Source of the DNA: Mantis religiosa
Lineage: Eukaryota; Arthropoda; Insecta; Mantodea; Mantidae
Direction of reading: 5' to 3'
Assembly (NCBI GenBank): GCA_030765055.1
Contig: CM060957.1
Location: 198,222,835-198,286,834, forward strand
Length of the DNA: 64,000 nucleotides
Shown: piece by piece, positions 52,140 to 63,075 of the stretch
How positions within the stretch are numbered: the first letter of the stretch is position 1
Layout of the letters: each line of letters opens with the position of its first letter
Notes under the pieces: model-generated
Seen by the model: only the letters and a program-made list of their open reading frames with translations
Told to the model about the DNA's origin: nothing
Databases searched by the model: none
Translations under genes and position numbers: made by a program

Positions 52140-53510
52140 TACAGATATGTTCTAGGAAGTGGCGAGTGACAGCAGTCATTTTGTCCTGTCCATTCATACA
52201 TGGTTCTTCATCCTCACTTTAGTGTTAACATCATACAGTATTCCGTCAAGCTCTGGCCAATTCCATCCGGATAAGGTTCTGTTTGGCCAGGCTCCAGTAT
52301 CTGGCCAAAAATCTAATCCTGAATGTGGTGTAGTCCTCTAGGTTAACTCCAGTGGACTTAAACTTTCTAAGGGCGTTACCCTTCAATGCATCTTTAAGTG
52401 TTAGCATTCTTATTTCAGATGGGATTTTCTTTATCCAAAAATAATATTCAAATTTGCAAAGGAAATTTTTCGCGCTTCGCCGGCCTCTTCGGCAAAAATG
52501 GATCTTAATTTCATTTAGGATGCAACTCCGGTATTGGCATGCTAGTGTTGAGGTTAGATTCGCTTCCTCCTGCGCGATTAGGTCAAATTATGGGTTACCC
52601 TGATCGTGACAGTGTTGTTTATGTGAGTGTGTTTGTATACGTGATGCATTAGGTATTTGGCTACTTATACTAACATTTTCATAATTCTGATCACAAACAG
52701 GTACAGTTTCTGATCTGACCTGAATTGCAAAGACCACACGTGTCAAATCATTAAGACTTTCTTTTTCTTTAAGTAGATTTGTGTGCAAATTTTCTATTCT
52801 TTCTTGTAAATTGGACTAGTTTTCCACTACACTGCTTATATGTGTGGTTTGGTTTTGCTTTTCAGATGAAATATTGTTCACACTTGCATTGTTGCCCAGA
52901 TTTAAGTTAGCAATTTGGTTTTCTAACATTGAGTTAACATTTGTCTGTAAATTGCTTATTTCTTGACTAAATAGTTTCCTTAATTCATTAGATTGCCTAT
53001 TCTGTACAACTTTTAACCTTTCTTGTGGTTCTCTTGGGTTAGTTATATCTTTCTCTTGTGATCCTAACTGACTTTGCATGGCTTTGATGGATTGAGAGTA
53101 TTCAGTTCTCAATGCCTCGAGTTTGCTTGCTTTATCGTTAAAAAAAACCCTAATTTTTTCCTCTGTTAAATCCTCTATGTTCCTACGAATAGAATTTGTT
53201 TCTGTAGAAAAGTGTTCCTGCATAGTTTCTATTCTATTACCTAGCTGCTCTTCTGTACTAGTAATCTGATTTCTAATTATGCTTAGTTCCAGATCAAGTT
53301 TGTTACTAAGCATTGCACTCACATTATCTATCTTAGCATCTAATTTGCTACTGAGTTCTGCATTCTGATTAAGGTTAAGGTCTAAGGTCTTCCTGTTAAG
53401 GTCTAAATTCTGACTTTCTATTTTCATGTGCAAATCTTCATTTTGACTTTCTGTCTTATTATTTACGTCTTCTATCTTGCTACTGAGTTCTGCTGTCATC
53501 TTCACTATCT
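52140..53510 (-). pseudogene. Gypsy gag: coiled coil and capsid
   Basis: 53505-52816 encodes a 229-residue coiled coil (repeated SKIEDVNNKTESQNEDL-like heptads, IDNVSAMLSNKLDLELS). The capsid domain follows at 52560-52140 with FEYYFWIKKIPSEIRMLTL, KDALKGNALRKFKS, DYTTFRIRFLARYWSLAKQN, the retrotransposon-gag signature (F...F...YW). One frame change separates the two parts. Confidence 0.7.
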
Positions 53511-53800
53511 GGCCTAAGGTACTTATTCTGGTGATTCGCTAACATGTCCCTCATACTGTGCAAGCGCGTTTGCTTCATGCAACTGTTCACTAAATTACTG
53601 GCGATGATCCATCCTTTCTGGCAATTTACGTATGCTTCGCAGTCTCATATATTGAAATATTGTAACCTGCAGTTGGTCGTCTTGATTCTCTAACGATTTG
53701 TAGATAAATGTAGGAAGTTTATTTTGACCGTTGTGTAAATAAACTTGCCACCAATTCGAAGTCCTAAAGTTGGGACGCCATATGTGTGGCGATATTGGGT

Positions 53801-54736
53801 CGAATTGTTTCTCCAGCTTAATCAGCCACACGTTCGGACGCAATATGTGGCAGTATTTCTTCACTTCAAGCACAATTCTTTCCCATGTCGTCAGTTTGTG
53901 CGACTCAGTTCCTTCAAGTCACTAATTGAATCTCTGAATTGACTTTGATTAAATAAGAGTCATGAGATCTCTTTTTTTCAGGTGTGGATTTTTAGTGACA
54001 GAAATAAAATTTTATATGATTCCGATTTCATAATATATTATTTAATTGTATAATCTGGATTACATTTTACTCCAACTTTCTATCTTAATCACTGTAGGTT
54101 ACCTCTAACACATCGATCAATCTTTATTTTCAAGTTAATATATATAATTTCTGTTAATTAGAATTACTTGCTTCTGCACATCCACTCATCACTATTATGA
54201 ATACCAAAGAACGCTTTTGAAGATTATTGATTTTCTGTAACTATCCTTACTCCTCTATTAATTTTATGATTGGCCAATTTGCTGCTACGTCTTCACAATA
54301 CGTAATACAATTATTACTACAGCCAATCAAAAAATTACACATATATTTGTTTTATATTGACATTATATGGCCCACTAATAGTCATATCAGAAAACAAGAA
54401 TTTCCAACTGGATATTCATATAAAAAGTTCTAACTAAAACATATCGTTACATATGTATTCATGCAATTCCTTCTCCTGTTTTCTCATAAATTTCTGTATT
54501 AAGTTTCCTTAATGCTTGACCATTTTAGTAATATATTGTGATCTATTAAATATTTCTTTTGCTGGTTCTGTGTGTTCTAAATCACTTAAGTACTTTCTGC
54601 TTGTCTTGGTTTTCTTACACCTCTTTACATGATAAAATATCAAAGGTTTGTTTCCACATATGTTTTAGCCATGTTACATAGGACATTGACGTTAGATAAT
54701 TCTGTGAAGCTATACATTTGAATTATTCTGTTACAG
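53801..54736. other. Remainder of intron 1
   Basis: AT-rich. 53790-53860 contains two similar strings (cgccatatgtgtggcgatatt and cgcaatatgtggcagtatt) that may belong to the gypsy leader or LTR. Nothing else was recognised. Confidence 0.4.
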
Positions 54737-54768
54737 GATGTCGACCTTCCTGCAGTAAAATCCTCAAG
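54737..54768 (+). CDS. Zinc-finger gene, 32-nt coding microexon
   Basis: The sequence is bounded by ttctgttacag| and |gtaaga, both good splice sites. At 32 nt (phase 0 in, 2 nt over) it supplies exactly the shift needed to join exon 1 (ending in phase 0) to the zinc-finger exon (whose frame needs two bases from upstream). It encodes DVDLPAVKSS plus a split Arg codon. Without it the direct join from 46912 to 56896 hits a stop after six codons. The agreement of splice sites and phase is the evidence; no transcript was seen. Confidence 0.65.
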
Positions 54769-55199
54769 GTAAGATTTCACACTTTTCTGTTACGAGCTTT
54801 CTGCCTTTTGTATTTTCTTTACTTTTGTTCATATATAACTCTCACATTTATGTTTCTTCACATGTCTCATTGAACTCTTGAACTGAGACAAATGGATATA
54901 TAGTAAAACTTGTTGTAAGTGTAATCATATGGAACCAACACAAATTTCTAAATTACACAATTTTCCTAACTATACAAAATGCAATGGATTATATATAGTT
55001 TTTCAGTTACCATGTATCATAAATATATATGTATTTGTAATTATGCACATATGTAAATGTATACTTTAACTGCTGTATCATAGATTTTATTTAGTTTGCT
55101 GATATTTTGTGCCACAGGCTAATACAATAGTACCAATAGCACTAACACAATATCATAACTCGAATTGTAATTCATACTACTCCTTTCTTTTTCTATTCT
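54769..55199. other. Intron 2, nothing recognised
   Basis: AT-rich non-coding sequence upstream (plus-strand view) of the piggyBac relic. Confidence 0.4.
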
Positions 55200-55960
55200 C
55201 CCTAGGTTTAACTGTCTGATATCTCACTTGCTTTTTGGTTCACTGTGAGGAAAGTCTGTTCATATTTTTCTCTGTGCGATTTTTTCTCTATTGAAGGTAT
55301 GCACTTATCCATTTTATTTAGTGCGTAGTTCGACGACATCATTGTAATGCTCTTTCTATCTATGCATTTTACAATATACACATTGCCGTCGTGAGTAAAC
55401 ATGTCTGAAGATCCTCTACCTTCTTTGTCTAATTCTTCATCACTCTTCAGTCCTGCTTCCTTTAGTAATCTGTTCTTCTCTATTGTGCCAGTTAATCTAA
55501 GTCCTCTCCTGAGAAGCTCATTCATTAGCTTTTTACTTGTAAATTCCTGACTAATGACACCCTGACACCCAAACCAAAACTTTGTGTACTAATATTCGGG
55601 CATATTGTCTTCCCCTGATACAATTTAATATCTAACACAATACAATTCGAAATTGCTGAAACAGAAGCCTTTAGTCCAACTGGATTAGGTTTGTTAGGAC
55701 AATACTGCTTCATGCTGCAAACTTCATAAAATGAAACTATCATATTATCTACGGCAAATGTAGCAAAATGTATATAATATAGATAATTTAGTAATCAGAG
55801 AAAGCACACCTGATCAGAATCACTACTGGATCTCTCACTTTAGCCTTCATCTACGTCATTTGTAATAGAATTTTTATCTACTGCGTTGCTTGTATTTCCA
55901 TTCTCTGAATCCCCATCTCCATCAGAAAAACATCTTCAGAATCATCCATATTGACAAGTA
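55200..55960 (-). pseudogene. piggyBac-like transposase relic in intron 2
   Basis: Minus strand: an acidic N-terminus starting MDDSEDVF near 55955, with GDGDSENGNTSNAVD in another frame, then an internal gap. YCPNKPNPVGLKASVSA (about 55705), NCIVLDIKLYQGK, FGLGVRVSLV, a stop, NELLRRGLRLTGTIEKNR (55520), DKEGRGSSDMFTHDG and YIVKCIDRKSITMMSSNY follow. These match the KP..G.K / YxG / GTxxxNR / W.D.K.V...S blocks of piggyBac-type DDD transposases. The frame is broken by a stop and deletions, so it is dead. Confidence 0.8.
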
Positions 55961-56384
55961 CTTTTAAGTATTTCAGCTAATTAAATCATTTGTTAAATGC
56001 AGGTACATGAAAATAACATTTTTGGTGGTCACAATTGTTTGTTTTAAATTTTACCAATTGGATTGTATTAACTGAGTCCCAAGTACAGAATGCTAGACTA
56101 CGTGGAAAAGAAGGTTATGAATTCTCGAACAGTGCATGTATTTGAAATATAAGTTTTTTTTAATATCAATGATCTAAAAAGAATTTTCGAACAGAAACTC
56201 ACTGCTGTAAAGTCTTAATTTACACTTAACTTGAAGGTAGCGTATGCCCTGCTCAAGTGTGTCACTTAGTAACAAGTGTTTCACACAACCCTGTTAGGAA
56301 ACTTGTGAAATAGTATATAGGTATAAGCGGCTCCTATTGAACTAGCAGAGGCCCATTGCACTTATCTGCCATTTATCTGCCATC
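55961..56384. other. Intron 2, nothing recognised
   Basis: AT-rich sequence without motifs. The piggyBac terminus probably lies here but was not identified. Confidence 0.35.
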
Positions 56385-56765
56385 TGCTGGACCCCCCCAA
56401 GGGCCTACTTTGGTAGGTATGGGTTTGGCGCACCCGGGGTCCCGAGCCAACAGTCTCCCTCGTGTGGGCTCCACTTCGTGGTTGAGGGAGACGGTCAACA
56501 GACCCATCCATGTGTAGGCCATGCGTGGAGACCCGTGGAGAAGGTTTTTAGATTCTTGTCTAGTTTAGAGTTTAGGATTTAGTGAACAACATTTTTAGTA
56601 GGTTTTGATTGATGTTTTTTATGTACGTGTATTTCTAATAGGTTTTGTTACACTGGTATAATTTTTAGAAAGTTTTATATCTGGCTTTTGTCATGACTAG
56701 TTTTTTAAAAGGGCGCTGATGACCGCCATAGTTGAGCGCCGTTATATATATCATAATTATCTGCT
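56385..56765 (+). mobile_element. Internally deleted LINE derivative (5' UTR block joined to 3' UTR)
   Basis: 56389-56450 (cctactttggtaggtatggg, acccggggtcccgagcc) matches a block of the 5' UTR of the 6-kb LINE. The rest is a T-rich stretch ending in gggcgctgatgaccgccatagttgagcgcc, a stem-like terminus common to several arthropod LINE and SINE 3' ends. No coding sequence lies between, so it is a 380-bp non-autonomous unit of a related LINE. Confidence 0.55.
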
Positions 56766-56895
56766 GGACAATTTATACAAGTTACAATATATGATGCCGT
56801 ACCGTGGGACTCAGGATGATATAGTAATGAACCATGAATCTATTTAACGAGAACTGACACTTAATTTTGTGCATGTACTGATATTCTGTTTTCAG

Positions 56896-57736
56896 ATTTT
56901 TCCAAGAAACAGTTGATGGTTCTATTATTGGCCAATCCCAATTGATCTCTGCTGAACTTCAAGCAGGAGACACAAGCTCATATGATGGAAAGGGTCATTT
57001 AGAATTTAAATATCAAAAAAGTGATGTTACAGAAATCTTAAATGCAAAGGGAAATGTTCACTCTGAAAAATACAGTGAAGAGGATATGCACACACAGTCT
57101 TTCTATTTGAAACCCAAAAGTTTGGGTAATGTGGGTAAAAGGCCACAACAGTGTGGTGTTTGTGGAAAGAACTTTACTCATCTGTCAAATTTGAAAGTAA
57201 ATATTCTGTTTCGTGAGGGCAAGGAATTACACTATTGTAAAGTATGTGATCAGAGATATTCTCGTTTGTCACATTTGAAAGCACATCAGTTAATTTTCGA
57301 AGGAAAGAAGCCACACCAATGTAAAATTTGTGATAAGAGCTTTACTCAGTTGTCACATTTGAAAAGACATCAGTTTATTCATGAAGGTAAGAAGCCACAC
57401 CAATGTATAGTTTGTGATAAGAGCTTTACTCAGTTGTCAAATTTGAAGAAACATCAGTTAGTTCATGAAGGAAAGAAGCCACACCAATGTACAGTCTGTG
57501 ATAAGAGCTTTACTCAGTTGTCAAATTTGAAGAAACATCAGTTAGTTCATGAAGGACAGAAGCCACACCAATGTAGAGTCTGTGATAAGAGCTTTGCTCA
57601 TTTGTCATATCTGAGGCGACATAGTTTAGTTCATGAAGGAAAGCAGCAACACCAATGTAAAGTTTGTGACAAGAGCTTTACTCAGCTCTACGATTTGAGA
57701 AGACATAATTTAGTTCATGAAGGAACACCAATGTAA
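56896..57736 (+). CDS. Zinc-finger gene, finger exon (fingers 1-7, then frameshift)
   Basis: The acceptor ttctgttttcag ends at 56895. About 85 residues of linker lead into C2H2 fingers of the form HQC-K-V-C-DKSFTQLSHLKRH-xxx-H joined by EGKKP linkers. Finger 1 lacks its His pair and finger 2 has Phe for the second His, so these two are degenerate; fingers 3-7 are complete. After finger 7 an 8-bp deletion in the linker (about 57722) shifts the frame, and the protein ends with HEGTPM at 57736. With the two upstream exons the product is 426 residues. Finger arrays of this kind bind DNA in the nucleus. The very similar repeats point to recent tandem expansion. Confidence 0.8.
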
Positions 57737-58138
57737 AGTTTGTGATAAGAGGTTTACTAATTTGTCAAATCTGACAAGACATAATTTAGTTCATGAAGGA
57801 AAGAAGCCACACCAATGTTTCCTTTGTGGTAGGAGCTTTAGTCAGTTGTCACATTTGAAAACACACCACTTAATTCATGAAGGTAAGAGGGCACACCAAT
57901 GTAAAGTTTGTGATAAGAGCTTTACTCATTTATCAAGTTTGAAAACACACCACTTAATTCATGAAGGTAATAAGGCACACCAATGTAAAGTCTGTGATAA
58001 GAGGTTTACTCAGTTGTCGCATTTGAAAACACACCACTTAATTCATAATGGTAAGAAGACACACCAATGTAAAGTTTGTGATAAGAGCTTTACTCATTTG
58101 CCAGATCTGAGAATACATAATTTCGTTCATGAAGGTAA
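57724..58138 (+). pseudogene. Zinc fingers 8-12, out of frame with the exon
   Basis: A second frame continues without gap: five complete C2H2 fingers (HQCKVCDKRFTNLSNLTRH and so on) ending HNFVHEGK then TAG at 58139. A further decayed finger (PHQC...SFPQLSGLQTH) follows to about 58205. All structural Cys and His are kept, so the disruption is recent, or it is an assembly error or a polymorphism. It could also be reached by alternative splicing, but no splice site is obvious. Confidence 0.75.
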
Positions 58139-58467
58139 GTAGCCTCACCAGTGTTTGGGATAGAGCTTTCCTCAGTTGTCAGGTTTGCAAACCCATAAAT
58201 TGAGTTAGGAGGGCTATATGCAAAATACAATTGTGAGTCAGCAGAACTGCACTTGACAGTTTTTAAGCAAGAATTTCTAAGATTGTTTCGGTCTAAGGTG
58301 GAGCTGCGTCACTGTGGTGTGAAGAGAGCTTGTATGCTTCATATTCTTGGTTTCCCAAGTATAAATGTAGCTAGGGTATATTATGTGATTCAGGTCCTGT
58401 ATGTTGGGCAAGGGCAAGATCTAGGATGTATCTTACTTGAAATTGTATCCTCTATCCATAAAATGCA

Positions 58468-58473
58468 ATAAAT
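58468..58473 (+). terminator. Candidate polyadenylation signal of the zinc-finger gene
   Basis: AATAAA lies 330 nt after the last finger and before a T-rich region. It is the first such hexamer on this strand after the coding exon that I noticed. Confidence 0.35.
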
Positions 58474-58479
58474 CAAACC

Positions 58480-58920
58480 TTCACAAATGAAAGAATATTG
58501 GTCGTGCTTGTATTGTTTCTAGAGCTTTATTTTATTTGCCCACCTTTCTATTTATATTCTGAGAATAAGTAGGTGACATCTTCATTATGTAAATTTAAAA
58601 CTAGAAACATTACAACCGTTGAACAGCTAATTGAAGATAAGGAAGAGCCATATCTTAACCGTGATTCCTTTGTAACAACTGAATTAAAAATAATGTTCAA
58701 AGCTTGAGTTAGGTTATAATTGTCAACAACCTTTATGCAGGACTGTTAATTGATTTTAGTTTGTATAATTTAGTATTAAAATAAACGTAGGGATAACATT
58801 GGGTAGAAAAGAGAGCTCATCAGTTCAGAAGGAGAACTGGTAGCCTTGTCAATATAGCTTTTTGTGGTAGTTTTATCTTTGGTATATTCTGATAGCTGAT
58901 ACAATTGTCCCTTGGAACTA
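58480..58920. other. No feature recognised
   Basis: AT-rich sequence downstream of the gene. No ORF or repeat was recognised. Confidence 0.4.
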
Positions 58921-59310
58921 TTATAGTGTTTAAACGCCGACTTTATTACATGCGACATTGCATGTGGTGACACTAATGATACAGGAGAAGATGGAGCACC
59001 GGTGGAATGGCTTGCCTCTCACCAAGGCGGCCCGGGTTCGATCTCAGGCGTCCGCAAAGTGAGATTCGTGGTGCACAACACGGCACTGGGGCGGTTTTTT
59101 TCCGGGATCTCCGGTTTTACCCGCCATCTCATTCCGCTGGTATTCCATCTTCATCTCATGTATCATTGTGTCATCGGCTGCGGTGCCGTATATATTAAAA
59201 GCGGGCGTTAAACACTACACATTTCCGGTAGAATGAGCCTCCACAAATCTCACTTTTGCGATCTCCTGGAGTGAAACCCGGCCTCTATGTCAAGCGGGAT
59301 AATGCGAGTC
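58921..59310. mobile_element. SINE-1 copy c: a SINE inserted in an older SINE of opposite orientation
   Basis: 58921-59009 and 59236-59310 are two parts of a minus-strand SINE-1. Between them 59010-59224 is a plus-strand SINE-1, 5'-truncated just before the ctctcaccaaggcggcccggg region and ending gcgttaaacactacacattt. Flanks ccggtggaatg (58999-59009) and ccggtagaatg (59225-59235) are the target duplication. The inner copy is intact in its 3' half; the outer one has lost its middle. Confidence 0.8.
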
Positions 59311-59530
59311 AGTTGAAGAATTAATGTCATACTGGCACGTTAGCCATGGTAGCTCAATGGTTATAGCAACCAGAAGGAGACAAGGTGATCCATGTTCATA
59401 TCCCGGTTATGGCATCAACTGTTTCAATTGCACTCCATCTGTTCTATATTTGGACTGTTCACTGTCAGTTCCAAGATTCTTTCATTTTCATTTTCTTAGC
59501 CTTTGTGCACACTTATTCTAGTGTCAGTAT
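59311..59530 (+). mobile_element. SINE-2 copy adjoining SINE-1
   Basis: It carries part of the leader (gagtcagttgaagaa, taatgtcatactggcacgtt), the tRNA-like core (gccatggtagctcaatggtt ... cccggttatggca) and a degraded tail with a gcacactta...tagtgtcagt region. The leader agrees with the copies near 17.4 and 45 kb. Confidence 0.65.
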
Positions 59531-61312
59531 GAAGCTTGTCCGGAACGTTTAGTGGTCGGAAAGATTGTACTCAACAGCGACATGCTTTATTACACAGTTG
59601 CTTCATATTTCAGATTGTTGTATCCAAGGAATATGTCAGTAATAGCAATGCAAGCATTCATCAGCCGTCATCCTATGACCTTCTGCTGACATCTCACGCT
59701 TAACCTTTTCACAATTCTATTACCTAACTATGTTGTAGAAAATAAGACATTGAAACCAAGCTTTTTGTTAAATGCAGTGGTTCTTCCTTTGTTATTACGC
59801 TATGACTGCAATTTCAGTACTGAATTTTGATATCTATTTATAGTTGCGTCATTTTCGTTTTTTCATCCCTGCATTGTTGCAATTTGCTCCGCATTTGAGT
59901 TACATATTGTGCATAACGTGTTATTTTTATTTACTGGCATACATAACCTGCTTTCTGGCTTTATAATCAACAACAATTGCGTTTTGCCAACAACCTCGTT
60001 TAAGATATCCAGGTCATACAGAGAGAATATGTCATTACATTGATCTTAGAAGATTTGACAATTCCTTAAGGCCTACTAATTCCTAATGCCCTTCGATCTG
60101 CAACATTAGCTATGTAGTTATTATTTATCTTAATGAACATGTATAAAGAATAATTTGTACAAGAGAAGGAAACGTCATGTGAGTGTCACATGTAATTTTT
60201 GTCGGTTTCGATTAAAAGTATTTTTTACGAGGAAGTAATATTGGAATATACCGTCTTCCCATATAAGTACTCATTAATCTTTTGTAAGTAAAAATCTATT
60301 CTGGGCACAGTAATATGGATACAGCAATCTGAGTCATATGACTTTTCATTATTAGAGATCGTTGTGTCGGTGCAATATTGAAAGTTTGTAACTGAATCAA
60401 TCTGGGAATATTCTAGTCATTAAATGAGTTTAGTGATAATTGTTTAAGAGAGGCAGCGGTAGAGCGCAGTTGTATATGACCATGGTCGTAAGTGGTGTTT
60501 GTTTATTTCTCTCAGAGGTTAGAGGACACTTATTAGATGTTCTGTTGTCACAACTTTGCCATGGATTAGTACTTGTTACATCGCGACCAGGTTGGACACA
60601 GGGGTCGATAATTTAATGTTACTGGTGCTAGCAAGAGAATTTTGCGTTATTGTAGGTAATTCTCTATAAAGTATATATCATTAAGAATGTCACACGTATT
60701 AACTCAAAACAAACTTGTTACCTTACATTTGCTTTTGTTAGCGGCATGGCGTTATAGACTCTTACAATTTTGCCTCTTATCACTACGAAAGCTCGTAGCC
60801 GAAGAGAAAATGATTCTAAACAGCATTACGTACCAAAGACCATCGCAGGAGTGGGGGTGACGTCACAACGGTCACAAATGTTTAAAGAGATAAGGTTACG
60901 AGTAATTTATGTGAGAATGTACATTCCAATTATTTGGCAATTCCAACAGTACACTTTATAATTTAATGTCAAACAAAACAAGCCACAAACTGCTTGTATC
61001 CCCTTTAATTAAAAACTAATTTCTATGGGTTTTTCATAAGATTGGTTTCTACATACAGAAGCCAGAAATATTTAAGAAATATAGAATGTAGTGTTTTTCA
61101 GGAATAATGATGTAGCAATTAGGTTTTATTAGCTTTATTGTTTTATATTATGCACAAAGAAGGGTTAGGTTGGGTTATTACTTCGGACATTGCTAAGTCA
61201 TTTGTGTAGCTTTGTGGAAAGGTTTCTTTGGAAGCCTGAGTCACCAGAGGGGAGGGAAAGGAAACTGGTTCTGGCTTGAACAAGTCGAGCGGCAGTAGTT
61301 GAGTTGAGCGAG
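59531..61312. other. No feature recognised
   Basis: About 1.8 kb of AT-rich DNA with only short ORFs. GC content rises slightly near 61230-61380, where a possible exon lies. Confidence 0.45.
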
Positions 61313-61377
61313 ATGGCGAAGGAGCATGCTGCTACATCTACCGATGTCTGCAGTGAACCAAGTAAAGGTATTCCTGA
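61313..61377 (+). CDS. Possible first coding exon of an unknown gene
   Basis: ATG in gcgagatggcg opens MAKEHAATSTDVCSEPSK and reaches AAAG|GTATTC, a weak donor, after 65 nt. The surroundings are less AT-rich than the neighbours, as at many insect gene starts. No downstream exon was found in the window. It could equally be chance. Confidence 0.2.
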
Positions 61378-61827
61378 GTATTATCTGTTAAAAAATGAGA
61401 GTTGTATTCACCATCTTTCTATATTTCTAATGTAGCCTTCAGAACTTTCCTCTCGTGTGAAATGATGCATGCCAAGCGAGTACTTTTATTTTATTTCCTT
61501 AGAATTCGATGCTTAGTCTGCTTTCCCAAAGACTTATGTTTCAGATGGCGTTGTGTTCCTCCTTTGCGAGTAGATTTGATATGAAAGTAAATAAAAAACG
61601 GTGGCTGGTTTACAGGACTCCGTAGTTGTAATGACTAATTCCAAAACAAACATTAAAAGAATATTAATATTTACGACGGCAGAAGCTACGAAAGCGGACT
61701 AGTCGTTTCGAAGATGGTAAGTTCAAGTTATTTCTCACAAATATAAGGACATAAATTATGAATTGGAAAAAATGAATCAGGACTTCATAATATTGACGGA
61801 AAGTGGAATAGACAGGAGAGGGCAATA

Positions 61828-63075
61828 CGTGGTCTGTTCGAAAAACAGCGAATTTTAAAATTTCGCGGGCTATGTGTATTCGATTGTTTTGTGGTGTTAT
61901 GTTGATACACATGTCCCTCAGTTACGTTGAAAATGTCGGCCATTTTGAATGTTCAGTTAATTGGTGACAGCTATTATGGTTGTAAGTTTTTTTTTGGCTC
62001 GTCTTCGATTTTTGCCTACTCCAAAAATTTAACAAGGAATCTGTGTTGTGTGAAAGAAAAAAATTAACTGCGTGGATGCATTCCGAATGTTGACTGTGGC
62101 ATGTGGTGAACCTACCTTGGACCAAAGCAACGTTTATAGGTTGTACAAAAGGTTCTGAGAGGGTCAAGAAGAAGTGAGCAGACACCCGGGCTCGTCAACA
62201 ACAGACGCAAACATTGAAGTGAAGGAAATAGTATTGGCCGATTTCAAATCACCGTGAAAGAAGTTGCGGAGAGCATAAACATATCGGTTGGCTCCTGCCA
62301 TTCGATTTTGTACAGTAATTTCTTCATGAGACGGGTCACTACAAAATGTGTACAAAAGCTCCTCACTTCGTCCAAACACAACATCGCATTAACGTTGCTA
62401 AGGAGTTGTTGAGATCTTTCCGTGACAGAGGGTGATGAATCGTGGGTTTATAGTTACGACGTGGAAGCTAAAGCTCAATCAGCCCAATAGATGCAGCCAC
62501 ACGAGCCAAGATCAGAAAAAGCGCGCCAAGCTCGGTCGAATGTAAAGGTTTTGCTTTCAGCTTTCTTAGATTGGAGGGAGGTGATGCATCATTAGTTCTT
62601 GCCACAGGATAGAACGTAAATGAGGAATATTACCTTCAAGTTATGCGGAATATCGCGAAGCCATATGCCAGAACTGCCCAGATCTGTGGAAGAAAGATAC
62701 TGAGTTTTGTACCATGATAAAGTCCCGGCTCACACATCGTTAATTGTGAATTGGGAACTTTTGACCAAAGAACAACAGACTTATGATGCCGCAACAGCCG
62801 TACTCACCAGACCTATCGTCCTGTGACATTTTCAGTTTCCGAATCTGAAGTGGCCGGTGAAATGACGAAGCTCTGCCACGATTGAGGGCATTAAGAAGTC
62901 ATCGGAGGAGATGAAAAGGATCACCAAAATATTTTTAAAGTGGTACGAGGATTATAAAAAACGTTGGCACAGATGTATATCTGGTGGGGATTAATTTAAA
63001 GGGGACAAATTAGATTTCATGAATAAATACTTTTGCGAAAAAATCCAAAATTCGCTATATTTTTAACCCATTTCG
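61828..63075 (+). mobile_element. mariner element, 1.25 kb, with degenerate terminal inverted repeats
   Basis: The ends read TA|cgtggtctgttcgaaaaacagcgaatttt and, reversed, TA|cgaaatgggttaaaaatatagcgaatttt, giving imperfect inverted repeats of about 30 bp with the TA target on each side. The length fits mariner (about 1.2-1.3 kb). It holds one decayed transposase gene. Confidence 0.75.
61933..63005 (+). pseudogene. mariner transposase pseudogene
   Basis: Conserved blocks in several frames: NVYRLYKRF, SSTTDANIEVKEIV (62205), DESWVYSYDVEAKAQSAQ (62430, first catalytic Asp), KARQARSNVKVLLSAF, YHDKVPAHTS (62715, second Asp; canonical HHDNAPAHTS) and DYKKRWHRCIS near the end. The DD34D third Asp region (YSPDLAP.D) is scrambled by frameshifts. 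At least six stops and frameshifts show an old copy. Confidence 0.8.

Larger units (their letters stand above)
47240..53800 (-). mobile_element. Ty3/gypsy-like retrotransposon in intron 1, with its own insertions
   Basis: On the minus strand the order is 5' leader (53.8 kb), gag (53505-51190), protease (50837-50133), RT and RNase H (50130-48650), then integrase (48506-47240). There is no env-like frame. A tRNA-primer-site-like tggcgtcccaac lies at about 53778. I found no matching LTR pair, so ends are approximate. The element is decayed and carries a PLE-A insertion in gag, a PLE-C fragment in pol and a 100-bp repeat in RT. It is antisense to the host gene. Confidence 0.75.

Noticed and set aside
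47240..53800. Endogenous retrovirus with an envelope gene
   Set aside because: No env-like frame follows integrase, which is cut off by intron sequence at about 47240.
53740..53800. Confident LTR boundary and primer-binding site
   Set aside because: tggcgtcccaac resembles a primer site, but no second LTR copy was found at the 47-kb end, so the boundary is not supported.
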